Assembly: GCA_046318415.1 (NCBI GenBank)
Contig: JBKCUK010000010.1
Location: 186,001 to 250,000 of the forward strand
Origin: JBKCUK01 sp046318415
GTDB taxonomy: Bacteria; Pseudomonadota; Alphaproteobacteria; Caedimonadales; Caedimonadaceae
Direction: 5' to 3'
DNA: 64,000 nucleotides
Shown here: piece by piece, positions 26,162 through 35,260 of the stretch
Numbering within the stretch: the first letter of the stretch is position 1
Layout of the letters: each line of letters starts with the position of its first letter
Program-made: the position numbers and the translations under genes
The notes under the pieces: generated by a model
Databases searched by the model: none
What the model was told of the DNA's origin: nothing
Seen by the model: only the letters and a program-made list of their open reading frames with translations

Positions 26162-28110
26162 GGAACTTGAGGGTTTGGGCCTTTTTTCTCTTTCATCTCT
26201 TTGGCTGTGTTGCCAGTTTGAACGCAAGCGATCCCGGGGCCAAAGACCAACGGCTCTATCCCGTAATTTCAAGTCAAGATCAGCCTCGAAAATTCAATAT
26301 TTTAAGCCTTGATGCCGGTGGTGGGCGTGCCGTCATCGAGGCCTTTCAGCTGGCAGTCCTTCAAGAACTCCTGCAACAGTATCCACCGACGAAGGATACC
26401 CACATTATCGATCTTTTTGATGCGGTGGCCGGCAGTGACATGGGTGGGTTATTGGCCCTTTACCTCACCACCTCTCCCCGCGAAGGGGCGATGCAACAAG
26501 AACCCCACCACCCACTTGAGGCGTTGCGCATCTTTTGCTTTGGACGCAAAAAATTGTATCCAAGGATACACACGCTAGGCACGTCTCTCTCTCCCCAAGT
26601 CACCTACGATACAGCTAAGTTTGATGACTATTTAGCGTCTTTGTGGGGGGATTTAAGACTTAAAAGTTGTCGCAGACCCGTGATGATTGCTGGATGCACG
26701 TTGCGGGTGCTTCAGCACGAAGGTATTGGCGCCAAAAGTGACGAGCCCGGTTGGGCCGCGGTCCCCATCGTCCAAGTTGCCCGTATGACCACCGCCCTTC
26801 CCGGTATTTATGAACCAGAAACACGGATCATATACCATTCTCAAGAACTCGGCCCTGCCTTAAGCGGCGCCCTTCGCGAACCCAATCCGGCCCGCTTTTG
26901 TCTGGATTTTTACACCAACCTCTTCATGCAAAAGCAGCAACCCACTGAAATGGCGGTGTTTTCCCTTGGATCCGGCGACACAACACAACGCTTGACGCTC
27001 ACACATTCGCAAAACTTCTCCTCAGGCCCAGACCTATGGGATTTGCTAATCAAGACCCGATGTGAGGATACCCATCATCAATTAGCCCTTCTAAATCAAA
27101 ATGATTTAGCCGATCCAGGACGCAAAGTCCGGCTGATGACGTACCACCGTTCTCAAATTCAGCTGGACCCCGAGCATGCTGTCCTTGACCACAGCGAAAC
27201 CCAAACCCTTGCCCACCTGTTAAGCCGGGCTCAACAGCAAGTCTATCAGCCTGAATTCATCCAATTGTGCGAAGCCTTATTGCGACCTTATGTCCAAGAA
27301 GAGCATCCATTGAAAATCGACGTCGATAAGATTCGGACATCGGTCCATGGTGTCCTGTCCCAACTGCGTAGCGCCCCTCTGCAGCGTGCCGATGCCAGCC
27401 TCAACTACGGCGACCACATCATGACATTCTACCTTTATCAGGATTTTCGAAGCTCTTATGAAAATCCCATCGCTAAGGAGGAAAACGACATACGAAAAGC
27501 CCTACACCACCAAGGGCGGCGCCATTTCTTTCGCATGTTGTTTCAAATCGACACGTATAACGCTCTCACCGGTGATCAAGTGGCCGCTCTCCAAAAATGG
27601 ATCGAGGCTGCCAAATCGTCCATCCAACGCCACGACCAGGTCAAAAGTGCTGCATCGAAATTGCGCACCTTGGTGGTCACCGGTTATCACGAGAAATATC
27701 AAGAAGAACTGGATGCCTTTGCGGTCGGCCTTAAAATCAGCCAAGGCGAAGCTATTCATGTTGAGGAGGCACAAAGATTTTACCGAGGATATTTTCACAG
27801 CACACGTGACGCCCAAGAAATTGAGGATCTGTTCAACACAGCCTATGCTCACCTGGACGCGCAACACCTAACCGCTCCAGACAAGATCAAAAAACTTAAG
27901 AATCTTCTGGATAGCTGTATCAACCTTCAGGGTGTCTTCACAGCGCGCAAAAGCACTTTTTCCATTCTAAAGGATGCAGCATCCCAAACCTTTGGTCTCA
28001 AAAACCCAGAACACGTGGGCATGCACCAAGAGGTCCAAGAAAAACTCAGTGCAAGGCGCACCTTCCTTGAGCATCGCCAGCAAAGACTTGAGGAGGAGGA
28101 TAAACTGTAA
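26158..28110 (+). CDS. Secreted patatin-fold protein with altered catalytic residues
   Basis: 650 residues. A signal peptide ends near SLNASDPG. Residues 46-250 follow the patatin phospholipase layout: oxyanion loop LSLDAGGGRA (usual DGGGxR), nucleophile elbow AVAGSDMGGLLAL, TTALPGIYEP (usual SAAPTYF) and ALSGALREPNPA (usual DGGxxANNPA). In the elbow the catalytic serine is Asp94, and in the last motif the catalytic aspartate is Ser236. The normal Ser-Asp dyad is therefore absent, so a phospholipase call would be unsafe. Residues 330-650 are long helical, coiled-coil-like sequence of unknown role, ending RRTFLEHRQQRLEEEDKL. Patatin effectors are known in Rickettsia and Legionella; this one may be a pseudoenzyme. 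Confidence 0.8.
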   Translation: MRNLRVWAFFLFHLFGCVASLNASDPGAKDQRLYPVISSQDQPRKFNILSLDAGGGRAVIEAFQLAVLQELLQQYPPTKDTHIIDLFDAVAGSDMGGLLALYLTTSPREGAMQQEPHHPLEALRIFCFGRKKLYPRIHTLGTSLSPQVTYDTAKFDDYLASLWGDLRLKSCRRPVMIAGCTLRVLQHEGIGAKSDEPGWAAVPIVQVARMTTALPGIYEPETRIIYHSQELGPALSGALREPNPARFCLDFYTNLFMQKQQPTEMAVFSLGSGDTTQRLTLTHSQNFSSGPDLWDLLIKTRCEDTHHQLALLNQNDLADPGRKVRLMTYHRSQIQLDPEHAVLDHSETQTLAHLLSRAQQQVYQPEFIQLCEALLRPYVQEEHPLKIDVDKIRTSVHGVLSQLRSAPLQRADASLNYGDHIMTFYLYQDFRSSYENPIAKEENDIRKALHHQGRRHFFRMLFQIDTYNALTGDQVAALQKWIEAAKSSIQRHDQVKSAASKLRTLVVTGYHEKYQEELDAFAVGLKISQGEAIHVEEAQRFYRGYFHSTRDAQEIEDLFNTAYAHLDAQHLTAPDKIKKLKNLLDSCINLQGVFTARKSTFSILKDAASQTFGLKNPEHVGMHQEVQEKLSARRTFLEHRQQRLEEEDKL

Positions 28111-28146
28111 TCTAGGCATAGACCAATTTTCCAGGCACGAGGGCAG

Positions 28147-28180
28147 CTTGTTCTGGCCTACCTCTTGTTCTGGCCTACCG
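28147..28180. repeat. Two tandem 17-base repeats
   Basis: cttgttctggcctacct (28147-28163) is followed directly by cttgttctggcctaccg (28164-28180), matching at 16 of 17 positions. It lies in the 91-base gap between two convergent genes. It may be simple slippage; no function is suggested by the sequence. Confidence 0.8.
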
Positions 28181-28201
28181 AGTGAAAGGTATGTCCGCTT
28201 G

Positions 28202-29638
28202 TTAGTGCTGCGAGGAAGAAACCAAGGTGTGCAGCACATGCTTTAAAAGGTGCGACAAGCGCCCGGCAAATGAAGTTGGGGCAATCCCATCTTCATTGCC
28301 GATGAGCCAGCCCACAAGCTTTTCTGGACACTCCTGTAGCACATCCGCAAGGGATCTTCTGCTTCCAACTGTATGGCCGTCGGCAGACCGACCCAAAAGG
28401 GGTAGTTTTAAAATTTTCAACCGCCCCTCTTTCCCAAGGGTAAGACCATACTGAGGCAATTGATCCGCCATATCCTCGAGGCAACCCACACTCTGAAAGG
28501 CCTCAAGCATCACTTTTCCTGCTTTATGATTATCCGCAAACTTTTCAAGATTATCGAAAAGGTCGTTGAATTCAAAAAGGGTGTGTTGCAGAAATCTCTT
28601 GATAACCTTGGGCGCGTATTCAACCACGACGGGCAGGTGCGTCACACATAACTGGTTCTCGCCCAGCGCCGTAAGAACATTATTGGCGCTCAAATGCAGC
28701 GAAGAATCTAACTCTTTCTCTACCATGCCCAAGCCTGGCGCATAACGTCGATGGCAGACCCGCACTTCTTCGACAGGTCCTGCAGCACCAGTTTTTTTAA
28801 AAATGAGGATTTCATGCTCGCCCGATTCATAAGGCAAATGAAGCCGCTCAAGAAGGTGCGCCACTTGAGGATTGGTGCGTAACGGAGACTCTTCCGCTAA
28901 ATGGTTAGCATTCAGCTTGACCAGGGTAAATTGATCGCTGGTGCATGTCTCCAGGCGCTCGATGAGACTCTCCACATCGTGGCGTACTTTATGAAACAAA
29001 GCATCCGCTGGGCCCTCAGCGTCCTCATCACCAAAGAAGATATCTTGGGGAGCTTGATAATCGGGGACAGAGCGCGTCATCCGGTCTGCGAGTCCACCCT
29101 GGCATAACCTGCTGTCATGCTTTTCCCACTCCCCAGAAGACGAAATGGGCGTCATGTTGGCTTTATCGTTTTTGAGGGATCCTGCCCAGAAATTTTCCTC
29201 AAAAGTGTCCACCTCAAGCGGGGCATCTGCAAACGGCTCTTTGACCTTCTCATCATCGAAATCGCTTGATTCTTGTATTCTAAGGGAATGTGGTAACAGG
29301 CTTTGGCTTAAAGAGGATCTCGACCACGCACCGCCTTCACTGGAGGAGCGCCAGGGATGCGGGCTAGCTTTTGCAGATTTACACTGGATAGGTTTTGTCA
29401 TACTTCCCTTGGCAAACCCAAGACCTGCGGTTTCAGAGGGCCTGAACGAAGAAAGATTGAGACCTGAATTTTTCATAGGCGAAAAAGAGCGCCCCAAGGG
29501 TACTGTATTCGAAGCTGACGTCAGTCCGGATGACGAATCGCTCTCAAAATCAAAAATTTCTTCGGTGGCATGAGAAGCCTCAAAAGCTAAGATCTGCGCG
29601 ATTAAGGCCAGAGAAAATTGTATTTTGATTGTGGTCAT
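28202..29638 (-). CDS. Secreted protein of unknown function
   Basis: 478 residues. The signal peptide is IKIQFSLALIAQILAFEASHA. Residues about 25-200 are low-complexity, Ser/Pro/Glu rich and probably disordered, with phrases such as FDFESDSSSG. The C-terminal half (about 225-478) is a compact domain I do not recognise, including VRVCHRRYAPGLGMVEKELD and VVVEYAPKVIKRFLQHTLFE. A disordered leader plus a C-terminal domain is common in exported effectors, but the role is unknown. Its ATG follows the phbB stop by ten bases with a GGGG ribosome site, so it is probably transcribed with phbB. Confidence 0.55.
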   Translation of the reverse strand: MTTIKIQFSLALIAQILAFEASHATEEIFDFESDSSSGLTSASNTVPLGRSFSPMKNSGLNLSSFRPSETAGLGFAKGSMTKPIQCKSAKASPHPWRSSSEGGAWSRSSLSQSLLPHSLRIQESSDFDDEKVKEPFADAPLEVDTFEENFWAGSLKNDKANMTPISSSGEWEKHDSRLCQGGLADRMTRSVPDYQAPQDIFFGDEDAEGPADALFHKVRHDVESLIERLETCTSDQFTLVKLNANHLAEESPLRTNPQVAHLLERLHLPYESGEHEILIFKKTGAAGPVEEVRVCHRRYAPGLGMVEKELDSSLHLSANNVLTALGENQLCVTHLPVVVEYAPKVIKRFLQHTLFEFNDLFDNLEKFADNHKAGKVMLEAFQSVGCLEDMADQLPQYGLTLGKEGRLKILKLPLLGRSADGHTVGSRRSLADVLQECPEKLVGWLIGNEDGIAPTSFAGRLSHLLKHVLHTLVSSSQH

Positions 29639-29648
29639 ACTTACCCCG

Positions 29649-30380
29649 TTATGGGGTCATAAATTGACCCCCATTGATTGTCAGTGTTGCCCCCGTCATA
29701 AAGCCTGCCTTATCAGAAATCAAGAAACTTACGGCTTCCGCAATTTCTTCGGATGTACCCAGTCGACCGACAGGGATCTGCGCAACGATCTGCTGGAGCA
29801 CATTTTCTGGCACCGCGCGCACCATATCCGTATCGATATAGCCTGGCGCGATGGCGTTCACCGTCACCCCTTTTTTGGCATTTTCAAGGGCAAGGGCTTT
29901 GGTAAAGCCTAAAAGTCCCGCTTTTGCCGCACAATAATTCGTCTGGCCCAGTTGCCCCTTTTGCGCATTAATCGAGCTAATGTTAATGATCCGTCCCCAA
30001 TTCTGATCGCGCATTCCATCGATCACAGCGTGGGTCATGTTGAAACAAGAGAGGAGATTGGTCTCAATGACCACACGCCAATCCTCAGGCGTGGACTTGT
30101 GGAACATGCCATCTCGGGTAATGCCCGCGTTATTAATCAGGATATCAACGGCGGTGCCAAAACGCTCGCGCACACACCGCACACCATCAACGCACTGCTC
30201 ATAACTTGAGACATCCCAGCGAAAGATCTCGGCACCCGTTGCGCGGCGAAAAGCCTCTGCGGCTGCATCGCTGCTGTGATACACGGCTGCCACCCGGTAG
30301 CCCTGCTGCAAAAGATGGGCAGAAATGGCCGCACCTATCCCGCGTGTTCCACCGGTCACAATCGCAACACGTCCCGACAT
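29649..30380 (-). CDS. phbB: Acetoacetyl-CoA reductase
   Basis: 243 residues of the short-chain dehydrogenase family. The cofactor site is VTGGTRGIGAAI, NNAG is present, and the catalytic residues are in NISSINAQKGQLGQTNY and YCAAKAG. The stretch GITRDGMFHKSTPEDW is characteristic of PhbB/PhaB, which reduces acetoacetyl-CoA to 3-hydroxybutyryl-CoA for polyhydroxybutyrate synthesis. FabG is the main alternative but lacks this stretch. No phaA or phaC is in the window. A secreted orphan follows in the same orientation. Confidence 0.9.
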   Translation of the reverse strand: MSGRVAIVTGGTRGIGAAISAHLLQQGYRVAAVYHSSDAAAEAFRRATGAEIFRWDVSSYEQCVDGVRCVRERFGTAVDILINNAGITRDGMFHKSTPEDWRVVIETNLLSCFNMTHAVIDGMRDQNWGRIINISSINAQKGQLGQTNYCAAKAGLLGFTKALALENAKKGVTVNAIAPGYIDTDMVRAVPENVLQQIVAQIPVGRLGTSEEIAEAVSFLISDKAGFMTGATLTINGGQFMTP

Positions 30381-30475
30381 TGATCACTCCCTGTTTAATA
30401 TTTTTTATAATTTAAACATTAACGACAAATCAGCACAAAGCAAGACGGATTCGATGCCATGAAATCTCAATTTTA

Positions 30476-30504
30476 TTGACCTGATGAAGGGGGGTCGCTA
30501 GTGT
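30476..30504 (+). promoter_or_regulatory. Possible promoter of the EamA-rlmH unit
   Basis: TTGACC (30476-30481) and TAGTGT (30499-30504) are 17 bases apart, 46 bases before the EamA start. The -35 box is good and the -10 box matches consensus at three of six positions. Confidence 0.3.
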
Positions 30505-30549
30505 TGCCTAAAGAAAACAGCACAGACCGAACAGGATACACGACACCCC

Positions 30550-31428
30550 ATGAATGCGCTGCAAATCGTCAGCATCCTTATCGTTGTCCTGTTATGGGGC
30601 ATGCATTTTGTGGTCATGAAAACCAACTTAGAGACCTTTACACCGTTTTGGTTTCTTTTCCTGCGTTTCTTTTTTTCCTGCTTTCCTTTTATTCTTTTTG
30701 TAAAGCGCCCGAATTGTTCCTGGAGTCTCATCTGGCGCTATGCCCTGCTCATGTGGGTAACTCAACTGGGCCTGTTAGCCTACGGGCTTTATCAAGGCGC
30801 TCCCACCGGCCTCAGCGCCCTTTTGATGCAAACCCATGCACCGCTGACACTGATTTTTTCTTTTATGATGTTTCATTATCGACCCAAGACGCCCGAAGTC
30901 ATGGGTCTTATTCTGGCCCTTGCTGGAATTGGGATCGTTGCCTGGACATATGACGCGCAGAAGCTCACGCCTCTTCTCTATGTGATCGGCGCCGCCTTGG
31001 GTGTTGCCCTCTCCAATCTCCTTTTCAAGCGCCAAAGCCAGCCCATTAACATGTTTGCCCTCATCGTCTGGAGTAGCGCCGTTGCAACGCCCATCTTTTT
31101 AATGGGTGCCTTAGTCATGGATGGGATTGCCCCTCTTGCTGCTGCCAGCGAAAAACTCAGCATCAACCTGATCTTTACCATGGGATACACGATCATTTTG
31201 GTCAGCCTTCTTGCATCAACCCTTTATGCGCACTTGATCAAAGCTTGCGAGCCCGCACGGGTTGCGCCCTTTACGCTGCTGACGCCGGTTGTGGGCATTC
31301 TTGCCGGACACTGGGTGTTTGACGAGAGCCTGACAGCGTCTCAATACTTAGCAAGTGGACTGATCATTGGCGGACTTATGCTGAACCAATGGCGCACCCT
31401 TGTGCGTAGACCGCGGATTCAACCATGA
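30550..31428 (+). CDS. EamA/DMT superfamily transporter
   Basis: 292 residues with ten predicted membrane helices arranged as two EamA repeats, for example SILIVVLLWGMHFVVMKTNL at the start and the second-half YTIILVSLLASTLYAHLI. The motif ACEPARVAPFTLLTPVVGIL is typical of the family. Relatives (RhaT/YedA/YdcZ group) export amino acids or other metabolites, but the substrate cannot be read from sequence. It overlaps rlmH by four bases (ATGA). Confidence 0.85.
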   Translation: MNALQIVSILIVVLLWGMHFVVMKTNLETFTPFWFLFLRFFFSCFPFILFVKRPNCSWSLIWRYALLMWVTQLGLLAYGLYQGAPTGLSALLMQTHAPLTLIFSFMMFHYRPKTPEVMGLILALAGIGIVAWTYDAQKLTPLLYVIGAALGVALSNLLFKRQSQPINMFALIVWSSAVATPIFLMGALVMDGIAPLAAASEKLSINLIFTMGYTIILVSLLASTLYAHLIKACEPARVAPFTLLTPVVGILAGHWVFDESLTASQYLASGLIIGGLMLNQWRTLVRRPRIQP

Positions 31429-31883
31429 AAACCTCGATTATTGCCGTTGGACGCATGAAACAGGGCCCGTTACTTGATCTCTATCAGGATTATGCCAAAA
31501 GGCTAACGCCCTCCCCGAAACTCATCGAGGTCGAGGCCAAAAAAAACCTCTCCGGCGACGCGCTAAAAACTGCAGAAGCAGAACTGATTCATCACGCAAC
31601 CCCGCCCCATGCCGTGAGAGTGGTCTTGGATGAACGCGGCGCCTTAGTCTCAAGCAGCGATCTCAGCCGGAAATTGGAGCAATGGCGAACAGGGGGTTTT
31701 GGTGAAGTGTGCTTTATCCTTGGCGGCGCCGACGGTCACACAGAGGCCACACGCCAGACAGGCCAATGGGTCTGGAGCCTGAGTCCTTTGACGTTTCCCC
31801 ACATGCTGGCCCGCGTGCTTTTGGTCGAACAACTCTACCGCGCTCAGCAAATCAGCTCAGGCCATCCCTATCATCGCGTATAA
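31425..31883 (+). CDS. rlmH: 23S rRNA (pseudouridine1915-N3)-methyltransferase
   Basis: 152 residues of the SPOUT methyltransferase family. The C-terminal knot is clear: VCFILGGADGHTEAT, then SLSPLTFPHMLARVLLVEQL and YRAQQISSGHPYHRV. The last phrase is diagnostic for RlmH, which methylates pseudouridine 1915 on assembled ribosomes. The N-terminus MKTSIIAVGRMK is also typical. It overlaps the transporter gene upstream by four bases. Confidence 0.95.
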   Translation: MKTSIIAVGRMKQGPLLDLYQDYAKRLTPSPKLIEVEAKKNLSGDALKTAEAELIHHATPPHAVRVVLDERGALVSSSDLSRKLEQWRTGGFGEVCFILGGADGHTEATRQTGQWVWSLSPLTFPHMLARVLLVEQLYRAQQISSGHPYHRV

Positions 31884-31905
31884 AACGCTTGCCCGTGCAG
31901 GTTGA

Positions 31906-31933
31906 TTGACAAACCACGAAATGCGGTTAATCT
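31906..31933 (+). promoter_or_regulatory. Possible promoter of the symporter gene
   Basis: A perfect TTGACA (31906-31911) lies 16 bases before TAATCT (31928-31933). The symporter ATG at 31966 has an AGGATG site. The -10 box is weak (three of six). Confidence 0.4.
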
Positions 31934-31965
31934 TTGACCATCACAAGCAAGGATGATGGTATCCC

Positions 31966-33141
31966 ATGACGCAGACTATGACGAAACTTTTCAAATCCCT
32001 TCCTTTTCAGTTGGCAGTGGTCCTCGCCGGCACCCTCCTCTTCGGCGATTTAGTTCCCACCTCACTGCAAAGCCTCGCTTTTGCGCTGAGTTTGGCCATT
32101 AAAGAAACTTTGGTCTTCTTTCTGCCTTTTATCGTTTTTACCTTTTTAGTCTCGGGTTTATTAGCTTTTCATAAGGCAGCGTTGAAGTTCATTCTCATGG
32201 TCTTGGGCGCCGTGATTGTGTCGAATTTTCTCTGCACAATTGTTCTGTTCCCGTTAACATTTACCGACTTTTTCTGCCTGTCATGCCTGAATTCCGGTGA
32301 AGGATCCACCGCTGCTGGTCTACAGCCCCTCTTTACATTCAAGCTTCCAAGCCTGATTGCCAACGAGGTGGCCCTCATGATTGGCGCCCTCACCGGCCTG
32401 ATTTTTGCTTTCTTTCCCAGTCCATCGGTGAGCCAGGGCATTCATCGCCTCAAAGCAATGATCAATTTTGGCCTTTCCAAGCTGTTTATTCCCTTGTTGC
32501 CGGTCTTTATTTTTGGCTTTGTGCTGAAGCTTAAAAGCGATGGTGCCTTGGGTAAGATTTTTATGACCTACAGCCCTGTCTTTGCACTTATGGCCCTGAT
32601 TATGATGGTTTATATTGTGCTGTTCTATGGTCTAGGCGCCGGCTTTAAGCCCAATACGTGGATGAGGCATCTTAAAAATATGGGTCCCGCAACCCTGACG
32701 GCGTTTAGCACCATGTCCAGCGCGGCCACCATGCCCTTGACCCTGAAGGGAGCAGAGACAAACACCACGAAACCTGAACTCATTCAAGCCCTGATCCCAG
32801 CAACAGTGAACATTCACTTGGTGGGTGACGGCATTGGCATTCCAGTGCTGATGATGGTAATTCTGGGGTCCTTCGGCATGCCCATGCCCAGCTTTGAGAC
32901 CTTCTTCCAATTTACCGCCCTCTTTGTCATGTACAAGTTCGCCATGGCAACCGTTCCAGGCGGCGGCATTCTGGTGATGGTACCGACCTTGGAGCGTGTC
33001 TTCGGCTTTACGCCTGAGATGGTGGGATTGATCACTGCCCTTTATATCGTGTTTGATCCCCTGATTACCGTCACCAACGTGAATGGCAACGGGGCCTTTG
33101 CAACGGTATTTGCGCGGCTATTTGGCAAGCGCATGGCCTAA
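31966..33141 (+). CDS. Dicarboxylate/amino-acid:cation symporter (DAACS family)
   Basis: 391 residues, hydrophobic throughout. The diagnostic C-terminal core is present: AFSTMSSAATMPLTLKGAE (the serine-rich reentrant hairpin), PATVNIHLVGDGIGIP, VPGGGILVMVPTLE and DPLITVTNVNGNGAFATVF. These align with the GltP/DctA/glutamate transporter fold, which takes up acidic amino acids or dicarboxylates with sodium or protons. For an intracellular bacterium it would plausibly import host metabolites. Its own terminator follows. Confidence 0.9.
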   Translation: MTQTMTKLFKSLPFQLAVVLAGTLLFGDLVPTSLQSLAFALSLAIKETLVFFLPFIVFTFLVSGLLAFHKAALKFILMVLGAVIVSNFLCTIVLFPLTFTDFFCLSCLNSGEGSTAAGLQPLFTFKLPSLIANEVALMIGALTGLIFAFFPSPSVSQGIHRLKAMINFGLSKLFIPLLPVFIFGFVLKLKSDGALGKIFMTYSPVFALMALIMMVYIVLFYGLGAGFKPNTWMRHLKNMGPATLTAFSTMSSAATMPLTLKGAETNTTKPELIQALIPATVNIHLVGDGIGIPVLMMVILGSFGMPMPSFETFFQFTALFVMYKFAMATVPGGGILVMVPTLERVFGFTPEMVGLITALYIVFDPLITVTNVNGNGAFATVFARLFGKRMA

Positions 33142-33164
33142 ATCTGCGATCAAGCAGCTATCCC

Positions 33165-33191
33165 AAGGGCGGCCATTGTGCCGCCCTTTTT
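33165..33191 (+). terminator. Rho-independent terminator
   Basis: The stem AAGGGCGGC/GCCGCCCTT with loop CATTGT is followed by TTTTT (33187-33191). It lies 24 bases after the symporter stop, a textbook intrinsic terminator. Confidence 0.9.
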
Positions 33192-33321
33192 GCGTTGAGC
33201 AAGCTCAGGTGATGCCTTTCTTGAAGGAGGGAAAAGCGGGCTTAAATCTCAGCAGGTAGCTCGAGATAAGGGTGGTTTATTGTTTTGAGATTTGGCTGTT
33301 TCTGATTGGATTTAAATGAAG

Positions 33322-33397
33322 TGGCGTCCCCAGCGGGATTCGAACCCGCGTTGCCGCCGTGAGAGGGCGGTGTCCTAGGCCTCTAGACGATGGGGAC
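33322..33397 (-). tRNA. tRNA-Glu (anticodon CTC)
   Basis: On the minus strand this is a 76-base cloverleaf including encoded CCA. The acceptor stem pairs GTCCCCA with TGGGGAC, the anticodon loop is CTCTCAC with anticodon CTC at 33361-33363, and the T loop is GTTCGAATC. It is identical to the tRNA-Glu at 38366-38441 except for position 34 (C here, T there). It has no neighbour gene in the same orientation. Confidence 0.97.
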
Positions 33398-33555
33398 ATC
33401 GGACGTTCTGGAAACTAGCCGAACTCATGATGGATTTCAAGAGCAATTTATCTTTTTTTGCAAAAAGATGTGATCTTCCCCCTGATCGGGGCCTGTTAGG
33501 TCTAAAAAGCTTGTGATAACCTCATGATAGAGTCACGCATAAGGATAATAAAATC

Positions 33556-35247
33556 GTGCGCTTGAACCAATTGGCCACCATGTTCTTGTATCCACGAGGA
33601 ATCGCCGTCTTTTACCTCCTTTTTCTCGCCGGACTTATGCTGGCAGCCTCTGGTTCCTTGGTTTACATGACTGGCGGCACCCATCACGCCTATCTGCATG
33701 TTTTCTACGTTCCTATCATCATGACCGGCATGGCATTTGGTCTGTCTGGCGGCATAGTGTCAGCTCTTATCGCAAGTGTGATTGTCGGCCCCTATATGCC
33801 TGCGGATGTGGATATCGGGGTGGTACAATCCACTGAAAATTGGCTTATTCGTTCGATCTTTTTTCTCCTGATCGGCGCCCTTTCAGGTTTTGGATCCTCT
33901 GTGCTGCGCTCGTATTTTCGCGAACTTGAACAACGCTATCTGACAGACACTCTGACGGGATTACATAATCTTAGCGGGTTGACGCGAGACTTTAAGAGGG
34001 CGCATCGGGAGGGAATACTCAAAGGTCCCTCCATCATCTACACTTTGATGAGCCGAATGGCCGATATTGATCGAGTCATCGGCCCTGACGGCTCCCAATC
34101 GCTGATTCGGGAAATGGCCCAGCGCCTCTCGGCGGATCTTGCGCCGCATGCAAGTATCGCGCACATTGAAACAGGCGAGTTTGCCATCCTTGTTTATGAT
34201 GGTGCGCACAGTGAACGCATTCTCGAAACGCTGCGTCATAATGTGGGTAAAACCTTCACCATAAATGACATTCCTCTATTCGTTGAGCTTTTTTATGGAC
34301 TTGCCCAAGGCTCTGACCACGAGGGTGAGTCACTGACCTCTCTTGTTCGCAAAGGCAAGGTGGCAGCAGCAAAAGCCAAAAAAAAGGGATATGAAAAGGC
34401 GAGTTACGACCCTGCGGATGATCTCAATAATCGCCGCGCTGTGCAGATTATGCATGACCTGAATCATGCGCTCAATACCAACGAGTTGGTTCTGCATTAT
34501 CAGCCCAAACTGCACTTAATGTCCGGCCGCGTCTTGGGTTTTGAGGCGCTTGTACGCTGGCCGCACCCCACCTATGGCATGGTGCCGCCCATCGAATTCG
34601 TTGGCATAACCGAGCAAACACTGTTGATTCATCCCTTTACAAAGTGGGTGGTTGAGCAGACCTTTCGGCAATTAAAGGCCTGGCATAACCAAAATATGCC
34701 GGTGAGCGTCTCCATTAACCTCTCGATGAAAAACTTACAAGAACCTGCGTTGATTGAGACATTTTCACGTCTTTCCGAGGAATACAGCATCCCGCTGCCC
34801 TATATTGAACTTGAAATTACCGAAAGCGCCATTTCATCCAATATCGCCCATGCTGCGGATGTGCTGCGCACCTTGCGGCAAATGGGTGCGCGCATTGCGG
34901 TGGATGATTTTGGCACGGGGCAGGCATCCATGAATTATCTGTTTGAACTTCCCATGGATGTTTTGAAAATCGATCAGGTGTTCATCCGCTCGATGCTCAG
35001 TAACTCTGCCGCCGAGGCCATCGTGCGCAGTGCCATTACACTGGGTCATGAGCTTGGCCTTGAAGTAGTCGCGGAGGGGATCGAAACCGAACAAGAGTAT
35101 AATCGCATTCGAGAGTTAGGGTGTGATTTAGGCCAAGGTTATTTCTTTGCGCGCCCCATGGCAGCCGCTATGGCCACGTCTTGGTTGCAAAGCAAGCTGG
35201 CAGGACAGCCGACAGCCTCGACTGTTGCATCACCGACAAAGCCATGA
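33556..35247 (+). CDS. Membrane-anchored EAL-domain c-di-GMP phosphodiesterase with degenerate GGDEF
   Basis: 563 residues from a GTG with AAGG at 33541-33544. Residues 15-120 hold about four membrane helices resembling small sensor regions (HAYLHVFYVPIIMTGMAFG). A GGDEF-like domain follows in which the catalytic motif reads IETGEFAIL, so cyclase activity is unlikely. The EAL domain (about 295-550) is complete: FEALVRW, INLSMKNLQ, ELEITES, IAVDDFGTG, LKIDQVFI, VVAEGIETEQE and GQGYFFARPM. It should hydrolyse cyclic di-GMP at the inner membrane, possibly linked to motility. It seems monocistronic. Confidence 0.9.
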   Translation: MRLNQLATMFLYPRGIAVFYLLFLAGLMLAASGSLVYMTGGTHHAYLHVFYVPIIMTGMAFGLSGGIVSALIASVIVGPYMPADVDIGVVQSTENWLIRSIFFLLIGALSGFGSSVLRSYFRELEQRYLTDTLTGLHNLSGLTRDFKRAHREGILKGPSIIYTLMSRMADIDRVIGPDGSQSLIREMAQRLSADLAPHASIAHIETGEFAILVYDGAHSERILETLRHNVGKTFTINDIPLFVELFYGLAQGSDHEGESLTSLVRKGKVAAAKAKKKGYEKASYDPADDLNNRRAVQIMHDLNHALNTNELVLHYQPKLHLMSGRVLGFEALVRWPHPTYGMVPPIEFVGITEQTLLIHPFTKWVVEQTFRQLKAWHNQNMPVSVSINLSMKNLQEPALIETFSRLSEEYSIPLPYIELEITESAISSNIAHAADVLRTLRQMGARIAVDDFGTGQASMNYLFELPMDVLKIDQVFIRSMLSNSAAEAIVRSAITLGHELGLEVVAEGIETEQEYNRIRELGCDLGQGYFFARPMAAAMATSWLQSKLAGQPTASTVASPTKP

Positions 35248-35260
35248 GGTTATGTTGAGA

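Noticed and set aside
33244..33293. Inverted repeat AAATCTCA...TGAGATTT beside the tRNA, considered as a small RNA
   Set aside because: Eight-base arms 34 bases apart without promoter or terminator are too weak to call an RNA gene.
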